From: Pseudomonadota bacterium
Lineage (GTDB): Bacteria; BMS3Abin14
Assembly: GCA_003229755.1 (NCBI GenBank)
Contig: QIFJ01000221.1
Coordinates: 1 to 5,450 of the forward strand
Direction: 5' to 3'
Length of the DNA stretch: 5,450 bases
Shown here piece after piece: positions 1 through 4,550 of the stretch. The translations under genes and the position numbers were made by a program. Under the pieces are notes generated by a model, which saw only the letters and a program-made list of their open reading frames with translations, was not told the origin of the DNA and made no database searches. Every line of letters begins with the position of its first letter. Position 1 is the first letter of the stretch.

Positions 1-36
1 GGTAGGTCCTCCGTTCGAGTCGGAGTGGGCCCACCA
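1..36 (+). tRNA. tRNA 3' portion (isotype unknown), truncated by window edge
   Basis: This is the 3' half of a tRNA whose anticodon lies outside the window. The T arm is a perfect 5-bp stem, CTCCG (9-13) with CGGAG (21-25), closing the canonical seven-base loop TTCGAGT (14-20). The 3' acceptor strand TGGGCCC (26-32) follows, then discriminator A33 and an encoded CCA (34-36). AGGTC (4-8) fits a five-base variable loop, so this is a class I tRNA. The missing 5' acceptor strand should read GGGCCCA. The amino acid cannot be assigned without the anticodon. Confidence 0.93.
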
Positions 37-200
37 GTTGAACATTATTTTCCGAAGAAGGAGAGAAACGGGAAATTGAAAGACTGCAGGCTAAACTGTT
101 CACCTGACCGGCTTTATATTGCTGGTCCAGGACTCCGGTGGCAAGTGTGAGGGGGAACGGCAAGACCAGCACAGGGCCTCTCGATTGTTGGGAAGATACA
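37..200 (+). other. untranslated leader or small RNA between the tRNA and the nif3 operon
   Basis: I find no convincing gene in this stretch, but it has structure. An 8-bp perfect stem pairs TGCTGGTC (120-127) with GACCAGCA (164-171), enclosing a G-rich 36-nt loop. The segment ends directly in the strong terminator at 201-230. CACCTG (101-106) can pair with CAGGTG (199-204), which would block the 5' half of the terminator stem, so a simple antitermination switch is conceivable. I compared it by eye with cobalamin, TPP, SAM, FMN, T-box, SRP RNA and 6S RNA signatures and saw no match. It could be the trailer of the tRNA transcript, a small RNA, or a cis-regulatory leader of nif3. Confidence 0.35.
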
Positions 201-230
201 GGTGCACCCGAAGAAGGGTGCACCTTTTTT
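201..230 (+). terminator. strong rho-independent terminator upstream of nif3
   Basis: A perfect 9-bp inverted repeat pairs GGTGCACCC (201-209) with GGGTGCACC (216-224) across a six-base loop. It is followed at once by six T residues (225-230). This is a textbook intrinsic terminator on the plus strand. It ends the upstream tRNA/leader transcript and lies only 22 nt before the likely nif3 start. It therefore either insulates nif3 or acts as an attenuator for the operon. Confidence 0.92.
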
Positions 231-252
231 ACGTTCTGGCCAAAGAGTGGAA

Positions 253-1371
253 ATGCTGACCGTAGCGGATATCATCAGGATCATTGAAGATCATGCTCCT
301 CCCGAACTGGCCGTGCCCCGGGACCCGATCGGTCTCCAGTGCGGAAGCGGACAATGGGAGATAAAAAAGCTTATGATAGCTCTGGACGCTGACCATAGAA
401 CGATCAGCCAGGCTGCATACGCTGGAGCGGGGATGTTAGTTGCCCACCATCCCCTTATCTACGAACCCCTTGCGAGCATAGACCCGGAAAGTTCTGTGGG
501 ACGGGCGGTGGCCCACTCACTGGAAAATAAAGTCGCCGTATACTGTGCCCACACAAATCTTGATGCTGCAAGGAATGGGATGAACAATGCTCTTGCCGTC
601 CTTCTGGGGGTAGCGGGCCGAACCGTTATGGCAAGCAGCTCCCCGGAAAGATTCAAAATAACGGTTTTTGTTCCTGAAAACTCTCTTGGCGAAGTCAGAA
701 CAGCTGCCTTCGAAGCGGGGGCCGGTAAAATAGGCGCATACACAAGATGCTCTTTTACAAGTTACGGGACAGGGACTTTCATGGGTTCGGAGGGTACAGA
801 TCCCGCCGCGGGAAACCCGGGCAGCTTTGAGGAAGTGAGTGAACTGCGCTTTGAAGTGATAGCAAACAGGCACGTAGTCGATGGCGTGATTGATGCGATC
901 CGCGGGGTCCATCCCTATGAAGAGCCGGCGATAGATATATACAGCTTGCACAGCACAGGGACAGATGAGGGCATTGGTATTATCGGTAGTCTTCCCGAAA
1001 AAACCACCGTGGGAAAACTGGCAAACACATTGATCGATCTGCTCGGAGCAGGAGCTGTGACTATTATTGGTGATGAAAGCCGGAAGGTTCAAAGGGTGGC
1101 GATCTGTTCAGGGAGTGGTGCGTCCCTTATAGGCATTGCTTCGGCAAGCGGTACGGATGTCTACCTGACAGGGGATATGAAGTATCACGATGCCAGGCAA
1201 GCTGGTGAACTCGATCTGGCCGTTATTGATTTCGGGCACTTTGCTCCCGAGAGATACGGAATGAAGGAGTTCGGCAAAACACTGAACATGGCACTGAGAA
1301 ACACCGGTGCTGACATTGAGATGCTCTATGCAGAGGAGGAAGACCCATTCAAAGTTATAACCCGGACCTGA
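253..1371 (+). CDS. nif3: Nif3-like dinuclear metal centre protein (YqfO type)
   Basis: This is a 372-residue member of the NIF3/YbgI/YqfO family, widely conserved cytoplasmic hexamers that bind two metal ions; their cellular substrate is not settled. The metal ligands of the family are visible: His65-His66 in AHHPLIY, Asp104 in AHTNLD, and His329/Glu333 in GHFAPE. TGDMKYHDA (306-314) is another hallmark. Residues about 133-232, ending in HPYEEPAIDIY, form the inserted PII/CutA1-like domain of the long YqfO form, and the length matches that form. ATG 253 is chosen because MLTVADIIRIIE is a typical N-terminus. A longer frame opening at GTG 202 would start inside the terminator stem. GTG 247 is a possible alternative; the upstream Shine-Dalgarno match is weak. 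It heads a three-gene operon, with a 51-nt gap to the next gene. Confidence 0.95.
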   Translation: MLTVADIIRIIEDHAPPELAVPRDPIGLQCGSGQWEIKKLMIALDADHRTISQAAYAGAGMLVAHHPLIYEPLASIDPESSVGRAVAHSLENKVAVYCAHTNLDAARNGMNNALAVLLGVAGRTVMASSSPERFKITVFVPENSLGEVRTAAFEAGAGKIGAYTRCSFTSYGTGTFMGSEGTDPAAGNPGSFEEVSELRFEVIANRHVVDGVIDAIRGVHPYEEPAIDIYSLHSTGTDEGIGIIGSLPEKTTVGKLANTLIDLLGAGAVTIIGDESRKVQRVAICSGSGASLIGIASASGTDVYLTGDMKYHDARQAGELDLAVIDFGHFAPERYGMKEFGKTLNMALRNTGADIEMLYAEEEDPFKVITRT

Positions 1372-1410
1372 TGGACGGTACAGTGTTGTTGGGGGCCTTG
1401 AAATTGTAGG

Positions 1411-1416
1411 AGGAGG
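1411..1416 (+). promoter_or_regulatory. ribosome binding site that fixes a GTG start
   Basis: AGGAGG, inside a longer GGAGGAGG run, lies six bases before GTG 1423. It is a near-ideal Shine-Dalgarno sequence and supports that GTG over the in-frame ATG nine bases downstream (1432). Confidence 0.85.
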
Positions 1417-1422
1417 ATAATT

Positions 1423-2130
1423 GTGAACACCATGCTTGAACGCCTGATTAACCTGCAGAAAACAGACGAGAAGATCGTTGCCTTCCAGAAGGAGGAAGAA
1501 ACGATTCCCCTGGAGTTAAAGAAGAAGGAAAATGAAATAATAGTCCTTGAAGAGCAGAAAGATAAAATAGCTTCAGGGCTTGATGAGCTATCGAAAAAGG
1601 AAGCTGAGCTTGAGAATCAACTCCATGACGCCAAGGGTCAGATGCGGAGATCACAGTCCAGGATGCTTATTGTCAAGACTCAGAGGGAATACAGGGCTGT
1701 TCAGCGTGAGGGAGAGATAGCGCTGAAGCGCAGGGGTGAGCTGGAAGCTGATATGAAGGAACTGACTGAAAAGTCGCTGGCCATCCAGAAAGATATTGAT
1801 GAGCTTGACCAGGAGATACAGTTAAAGGCCGAAGACCTTAAAAAAACCAGGCGGGCAGCTGGTAAAAAGTTGAAAAACATTGTAAAGGATCGTGAGGAAC
1901 TGGAAAAGACCAGAGAGGTTGAAGCAGGCTTCGTGAATACTGAACTGCTGGAAAGATACCAGAAAGTCCTGGTACGTTACCGTGGGCAGGGTGTGGTTAA
2001 CGTGACTGGCGGGGTCTGCAGCGGGTGTTTCATGACAATACCGCCACAGCTTTACAATCAGGTCCTCGCCCAGGGTAAAGCCCACCAGTGTCCTAGCTGC
2101 AGCAGAATAATCTATGTCGAAAAAGGCTGA
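1423..2130 (+). CDS. C4-type zinc-ribbon coiled-coil protein (COG1579 family)
   Basis: This 235-residue protein has two parts. Residues about 1-180 are a long, highly charged alpha-helical coiled coil rich in Glu and Lys. It includes VKTQREYRAVQREGE (84-98), which resembles the conserved region of this family. Residues 199-226 form a C-terminal zinc ribbon with paired knuckles, C199-x2-C202 and C223-x2-C226, then RIIYVEKG. No signal peptide or membrane segment is visible. The family often sits between nif3 and RNase H genes in bacteria, as here, and its precise role is unknown; nucleic-acid binding is a common inference. The GTG start has a strong ribosome binding site. The 3' end overlaps the next gene by 17 nt, so the two are probably translationally coupled. 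Confidence 0.93.
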   Translation: MNTMLERLINLQKTDEKIVAFQKEEETIPLELKKKENEIIVLEEQKDKIASGLDELSKKEAELENQLHDAKGQMRRSQSRMLIVKTQREYRAVQREGEIALKRRGELEADMKELTEKSLAIQKDIDELDQEIQLKAEDLKKTRRAAGKKLKNIVKDREELEKTREVEAGFVNTELLERYQKVLVRYRGQGVVNVTGGVCSGCFMTIPPQLYNQVLAQGKAHQCPSCSRIIYVEKG

Positions 2131-2677
2131 TGACTCATCGGTTCTCAGGCATCTTGCCGGAACCATGGATATAGGGAAGACTCTCGAAGAGTTGCCCGGA
2201 CTAACACAGGAGCGACTTTCAGACATTCTAGCCAGAGCATCTGAAAAGATCGAGATGATAGTAAATGCCAAGGCTCAAATATGGGTTGACGGTGCTGCCA
2301 GGGGAAACCCAGGTGAGGGAGGGGCGGGGGCCTATATGAAAATACCCGGTTGTGAAGCGACAGGAAGGGGTGAATTCCTCGGCAAAACTACCAATAATGT
2401 GGCTGAGTACAGGGCGCTGCTGCTGGGGCTGGAGATGGCAAGCGATCTAAACATCAAGACGGCAGAGATATATTCGGACAGCGAGCTCATGATAAAACAG
2501 ATGACAGGTGAGTACCGTGTGAAAAACGAGAACCTCAGAAACCTTTTTTCAACGGCGCAGAAAGCTGCGGGCCGTTTGGAATCGGTATCATATCGTCATG
2601 TTCCCAGGGAGGAAAATGTTGAGGCGGACCGGCTGGCTAATATGGCCCTGGACGCCCGTGGACCGGTTAAACTTTAG
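2114..2677 (+). CDS. rnhA: Ribonuclease HI with an N-terminal helical extension
   Basis: This 187-residue protein carries a complete RNase HI domain from about residue 54. RNase HI cleaves the RNA strand of RNA:DNA hybrids using two metal ions. All four acidic catalytic residues are present: Asp59 in VDGAARGNPG, Glu98 in NNVAEYRAL, Asp122 in YSDSELM, and Asp172 in ADRLAN. Residues 1-53 are an additional, predicted helical segment containing TLEELPGLTQERLSDIL, which is absent from E. coli-type RNase HI. The basic handle of E. coli RNase HI seems to be missing, so this is the short RNase HI-like type. The ATG lies 17 nt inside the zinc-ribbon gene and has no clear Shine-Dalgarno sequence, so translation is probably coupled. 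Starting at Met18 or Met48 would shorten the extension but keep the catalytic domain. Confidence 0.93.
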   Translation: MSKKADDSSVLRHLAGTMDIGKTLEELPGLTQERLSDILARASEKIEMIVNAKAQIWVDGAARGNPGEGGAGAYMKIPGCEATGRGEFLGKTTNNVAEYRALLLGLEMASDLNIKTAEIYSDSELMIKQMTGEYRVKNENLRNLFSTAQKAAGRLESVSYRHVPREENVEADRLANMALDARGPVKL

Positions 2678-2907
2678 GAGTATGCGGCGGTAAAAACCGG
2701 CCATCTACTTTGTTCTCCCTCGTCACCAATCCTCAGCGTATTACCATATACGCTTCCGGTTGATTCCTCAGTCGGGCCTCGTATCTAACCAGTTTTTCCT
2801 CGCCTCTTTTTGTTTTCTACTCTCCAGACATTTTTAAGCCATCTAGTTTTGTATCTAACCCCTTCTTGGGAACCTTCATAATTGCGGTGGCAATAATTAC
2901 CTATTTG
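2678..2907 (+). other. intergenic spacer between rnhA and rnpB, no gene seen
   Basis: No ORF with coding character is visible on either strand. The spacer is pyrimidine-rich on the plus strand, especially 2791-2860. It holds a perfect 7-bp hairpin, AGCGTAT (2735-2741) with ATACGCT (2748-2754), which has no T-tract. A 10-bp direct repeat, GTATCTAACC, occurs at 2781-2790 and 2851-2860, exactly 70 bp apart. A small ATTGC/GCAAT hairpin lies at 2881-2894. CCGGTT (2663-2668) at the end of rnhA can pair with AACCGG (2695-2700). None of these is a convincing intrinsic terminator. Confidence 0.6.
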
Positions 2908-2942
2908 CCTTCGACTTTTAACTTTTAACCTTCAACTTTCAA
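2908..2942. repeat. heptamer tandem array, five CYTTYRA units
   Basis: Five consecutive 7-bp units read CCTTCGA, CTTTTAA, CTTTTAA, CCTTCAA and CTTTCAA. On the minus strand the units read TTRAAAG-like. The array ends about 29 nt before the predicted 5' end of rnpB and overlaps the place where a -35 element would lie. The period matches the GAAACTA arrays elsewhere in this window. Confidence 0.8.
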
Positions 2943-2965
2943 CTGTTTTATATTTGAGTTAGAAT
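2937..2965 (+). promoter_or_regulatory. rnpB: putative rnpB promoter
   Basis: TAGAAT (2960-2965) matches the -10 consensus TATAAT at five of six positions. It lies six bases before the 5' strand of the RNase P RNA P1 helix, as expected for a start near 2972. A 17-bp spacing puts the -35 hexamer at 2937-2942, where only a poor match (TTTCAA) exists, within the last heptamer unit. The -10 call is reasonable and the -35 call is weak. Confidence 0.5.
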
Positions 2966-3020
2966 GTAAGGGCAGAGTGATCCGGGTGGTCGCCTGCCTT
3001 TGCCTTGCACAGCGGGTTTA

Positions 3021-3046
3021 CCCGCCGAAGCCTTGGCGAAGGCGGG
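3021..3046. repeat. palindromic repeat copy 1, in the P3 region of rnpB
   Basis: CCCGCC (3021-3026) pairs with GGCGGG (3041-3046) around the core AGCCTTGGCGAAGG (3029-3042). The same 14-nt core recurs at 3140-3153. It occupies the tip of the P3-region hairpin, between the 5' strand and the conserved GAGGAAAGTCC block. On the minus strand it translates as AFAKASAGKP, a peptide I recall from repeat-derived segments in many environmental genomes. Confidence 0.8.
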
Positions 3047-3131
3047 AGGAAAGTCCGAGCACCGCAGGGTAGGATGGTCCGTAACGCGGACCGGGGGTGA
3101 CCCCAGGGAAAGTGCCACAGAGAGCAGACCG

Positions 3132-3157
3132 CCCACCATAGCCTTGGCGAAGGTGGG
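3132..3157. repeat. palindromic repeat copy 2, in the P12 region of rnpB
   Basis: CCCACC (3132-3137) pairs with GGTGGG (3152-3157) around the core AGCCTTGGCGAAGG (3140-3153), identical to copy 1. The outer stem differs from copy 1 by G-to-A and C-to-T changes that compensate each other (CCCGCC/GGCGGG versus CCCACC/GGTGGG), so the hairpin is kept. It sits between GAGAGCAGACCG and GTAAGGGTGAAAGG, the position of P12 in E. coli RNase P RNA. Confidence 0.8.
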
Positions 3158-3355
3158 TAAGGGTGAAAGGGTGAGGTAAGAGCTCACCAGTGTCGGCGGC
3201 GACGTCGGCAGCTAGGTAAACCCCATCCGGTGCAAGGCCAAATAGAGGAATGTTAGAGGGTGACCCGTCCGAAGTTCCCGGGTAGGCCGCTAGAGGTCGG
3301 CGGCAACGCCGATCCCAGATGAATGACCACCATTCCTTGATCAGGTTTGGGCCTG

Positions 3356-3374
3356 TCCCGAGCCTGCCGAGGGA
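3356..3374. repeat. third palindromic insert near the 3' end of rnpB (P19 position)
   Basis: TCCC (3356-3359) and GGGA (3371-3374) enclose GAGCCTGCCGA. The segment lies between AGATGAATGACCAC and the 3' P4 strand, a place where many type A RNAs carry an optional helix P19. Its sequence differs from copies 1 and 2 and looks like a second family of short palindromic repeats (GTCCCGAGCCTGCCGAGGGA-like). It may be no more than an ordinary P19. Confidence 0.5.
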
Positions 3375-3412
3375 TACAGAACTCGGCTTACAGGGTCACT
3401 CTGCATTGCTGA

Positions 3413-3444
3413 TAGTTTCTAGTTTCTGGTTTCTAGTTTCTAGT
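3413..3444. repeat. heptamer array TAGTTTC, left arm of an inverted pair
   Basis: The units are TAGTTTC (3413-3419), TAGTTTC (3420-3426), TGGTTTC (3427-3433) and TAGTTTC (3434-3440), then a partial TAGT. It starts eight bases after the rnpB P1 helix. It is the reverse complement of the array at 3491-3525, so the two can form an imperfect hairpin with arms of about 30 bp and a 46-nt loop. Confidence 0.88.
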
Positions 3445-3490
3445 AGTATGAATAATGGATAATAATAACAGTGAATTTCCATGTTTTTTA

Positions 3491-3525
3491 CTAGAAACTA
3501 GAAATTAGAAACTAGGAACTGGAAT
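3491..3525. repeat. heptamer array GAAACTA, right arm of the inverted pair
   Basis: Following CTA, the units are GAAACTA (3494-3500), GAAATTA (3501-3507), GAAACTA (3508-3514) and GGAACTG (3515-3521), then GAAT. It is inverted relative to 3413-3444 and in the same orientation as 4510-4537. It ends 18 nt before the nth start codon, so it probably lies in the nth leader. With its partner it may act as a rough transcription terminator or RNA 3'-end protector for rnpB. Confidence 0.88.
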
Positions 3526-3543
3526 CAATCCCAGTGGGGAAAA

Positions 3544-4221
3544 ATGCAAACCAGTATCACTCCGACAACCATCAGAAACCAATTAAGAAAGAAATTCGGT
3601 ATTCCAAAAAAGTGGACCAGAAGACCGGTTCTGGATGAGTTGATCATGACGGTCCTTTCACAAAACACTACTGACGTGAATCGCGACCGGGCATACGCGG
3701 CACTCAGGAACAGGTACGGTACGTGGGAGGATGCACTTCGCGGAAACATTAAAGATCTGGAAGAAGCGATCTCACCAGCCGGACTTGGTCCTACCAAGAG
3801 CGTGAGGATAAAGCAGATCCTCAAAAGAGCATGGGAAGAAGGTAACTGCTCCGGCTTTGATAACCTCAACACAATGTCCAGAGATGATGCAAGGTCGTTT
3901 CTGCTGTCACTGCCGGGAGTGGGCCCAAAAACCGCAGCGTGCGTGCTCCTCTTTGCCTGTGGCATACCCGCGTTTCCCGTCGACACTCATGTTTTCAGGG
4001 TATGTGGCCGGTTGGGCCTGTTACCTGAAAATGCCGACAGGGCAAAGGCCCACGATGTGGCAGAAGAGTTCTTCCCGGAGGCAGACTATCTGGAGGTCCA
4101 TCTGAATATAATCAAGCTTGGACGAACTGTATGTCGTCCCACACATCCACGATGCTCCGAATGTCCTCTCTCAGAAGAATGTACATATTGGAGCAAATTG
4201 AAGGTTGAAATTGGGGGTTAG
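3544..4221 (+). CDS. nth: Endonuclease III family DNA glycosylase/AP lyase
   Basis: This 225-residue protein has the HhH-GPD fold and a C-terminal [4Fe-4S] cluster. The family excises oxidised pyrimidines and nicks at the resulting abasic site in base-excision repair. Catalytic Lys129 is in the helix-hairpin-helix motif LPGVGPKTA (123-131) and catalytic Asp147 is in PVDTH. The cluster ligands have the classic spacing: C197-x6-C204-x2-C207-x5-C213. VLSQNTTD (37-44) matches the N-terminal helical motif. Length is close to the 211 residues of E. coli Nth, and nothing looks broken. ATG 3544 follows a GGGGA run (3536-3540), a modest ribosome binding site with short spacing. The gene stands alone between rnpB and the palindromic element and is flanked by heptamer arrays. 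Substrate preference (thymine glycol versus mismatch glycosylase) cannot be read from sequence. Confidence 0.95.
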   Translation: MQTSITPTTIRNQLRKKFGIPKKWTRRPVLDELIMTVLSQNTTDVNRDRAYAALRNRYGTWEDALRGNIKDLEEAISPAGLGPTKSVRIKQILKRAWEEGNCSGFDNLNTMSRDDARSFLLSLPGVGPKTAACVLLFACGIPAFPVDTHVFRVCGRLGLLPENADRAKAHDVAEEFFPEADYLEVHLNIIKLGRTVCRPTHPRCSECPLSEECTYWSKLKVEIGG

Positions 4222-4231
4222 GTAATAGGGT

Positions 4232-4492
4232 TCATCTCCCGCTTAGTTGGTGGAATTTCGGTTAATTTATTTATAAAGCCGGGTTTTTGGGTGTAATCAC
4301 TCGCCTGCGCGTGGGGCTAGCTCCGCTTCGTGATTCACCAAAAACCCGGCCTGAATATATTTTTCATCCAGGGTTCCGGCCATGGTACCGGTATAAAACC
4401 CTGAAGCGAAGCGCGGAAGGTGTTGCGAAGGCGAAGGGATTTTTGACGGAACCCGGTTATTATGTATTAATCACCAACTAATTGGGAGATGA
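4232..4492. mobile_element. palindromic MITE-like element with terminal inverted repeats, no transposase
   Basis: The ends are 21-bp inverted repeats matching at 19 positions: TCATCTCCC (4232-4240) plus TTAGTTGGTG (4243-4252) on the left, and CACCAACTAA (4472-4481) plus GGGAGATGA (4484-4492) on the right. The two mismatches are the GC/TT pair between the blocks. Weaker inverted similarity continues inward (TTAAT and CCGGGTT on the left, ACCCGG and ATTAA on the right). Inside are two further hairpins, 4278-4350 and 4369-4403, and GGGTTCCG (4371-4378) can also pair with CGGAACCC (4447-4454). I see no clear target-site duplication. A 64-codon frame from TTG 4287 lies wholly inside the palindrome and looks spurious. 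It could be a miniature inverted-repeat element or a structured RNA in the nth 3' region. Confidence 0.6.
4278..4366 (+). terminator. long hairpin with T-rich tail downstream of nth
   Basis: GCCGGGTTTTT (4278-4288) pairs with AAAAACCCGGC (4340-4350). The stem continues as GGTG (4290-4293) with CACC (4336-4339) and AATCAC (4295-4300) with GTGATT (4330-4335), interrupted only by single-base bulges at G4289 and T4294. That is about 21 bp. ATATATTTTT follows at 4355-4364, so it could stop nth transcription. It is part of the palindromic element, so termination may be incidental. The 29-nt apical loop is longer than in a standard terminator. Confidence 0.5.
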
Positions 4493-4509
4493 TCCAGTAT
4501 TGCTTTCTA

Positions 4510-4537
4510 GAAACTAGAAATCAGAAACCAGAAACTG
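4510..4537. repeat. heptamer array GAAACTA upstream of the REC-PilZ gene
   Basis: The units are GAAACTA (4510-4516), GAAATCA (4517-4523), GAAACCA (4524-4530) and GAAACTG (4531-4537), preceded by CTA. It is the same family and orientation as 3491-3525. Its last base is the first base of the downstream Shine-Dalgarno sequence, so it probably lies in the mRNA leader. Confidence 0.88.
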
Positions 4538-4542
4538 AGGGG
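4537..4542 (+). promoter_or_regulatory. ribosome binding site for the REC-PilZ gene
   Basis: GAGGGG lies eight bases before ATG 4551 and directly abuts the heptamer array. It supports the chosen start. Confidence 0.65.
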
Positions 4543-4550
4543 TCAAAGGC

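Larger units (their letters stand above)
2971..3405 (+). ncRNA. rnpB: RNase P RNA, bacterial type A-like
   Basis: This is the catalytic RNA of ribonuclease P, which removes 5' leaders from tRNA precursors. The ends form a 9-bp P1 helix, GCAGAGTGA (2972-2980) with TCACTCTGC (3396-3404). Conserved core blocks occur in order: GAGGAAAGTCCG (3046-3057), the ACAGAGAGCAGACCGCC region (about 3116-3132), GGGTGAAAGGGTGAGGTAAGAG (about 3161-3182), AGGTAAACCCC (about 3214), CCCGGGTAGGCCGCT (about 3279), AGATGAATGACCAC (3317-3330), and the 3' P4 strand ACAGAACTCGGCTTAC (3376-3391). A GGT at 3259-3261 is probably the L15 motif that pairs with tRNA RCCA ends, in keeping with the CCA encoded by the tRNA at the left edge. 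The RNA is about 435 nt, longer than the 377 nt of E. coli, partly because three peripheral hairpins carry palindromic repeats. No clear intrinsic terminator follows; the inverted heptamer arrays could serve. Confidence 0.97.

Noticed and set aside
76..150. 24-residue ORF from TTG after an AAGGAGAG-like sequence (58-65)
   Set aside because: Spacing to the TTG is long, the peptide has no recognisable character, and it overlaps a structured region. It remains a remote leader-peptide possibility.
37..200. Known riboswitch, T-box, SRP RNA or 6S RNA
   Set aside because: No conserved motif of these families was found by eye. A covariance-model search would be decisive.
202..252. GTG 202 as the start of the nif3 gene, adding 17 residues
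   Set aside because: It lies inside the 9-bp terminator stem and has no ribosome binding site. The added residues are encoded by the hairpin and T-tract, and family N-termini match the ATG at 253.
517..1092. 191-codon minus-strand frame opposite nif3
   Set aside because: It lies opposite a well-supported conserved gene, and its cysteine-rich composition is typical of an antisense shadow.
2663..2700. Terminator for the nif3 operon formed by CCGGTT and AACCGG
   Set aside because: The stem is only 6 bp with a 26-nt loop and no T-tract after it.
2948..3187. 79-codon minus-strand frame with FAKASAGKP-like segments
   Set aside because: It covers rnpB. The repeat-derived peptide comes from the palindromic inserts, not from a real protein.
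3413..3525. CRISPR array
   Set aside because: The repeats are 7-bp head-to-tail units without spacers and include an inverted pair. No cas gene is present.
3525..3986. 153-codon minus-strand frame opposite nth
   Set aside because: nth on the plus strand has all catalytic and cluster residues, and the antisense frame resembles nothing I know.
4287..4481. 64-codon plus-strand ORF from TTG inside the palindromic element
   Set aside because: It starts in a hairpin stem, ends in the terminal inverted repeat, lacks a ribosome binding site, and its sequence is dictated by the palindromes.
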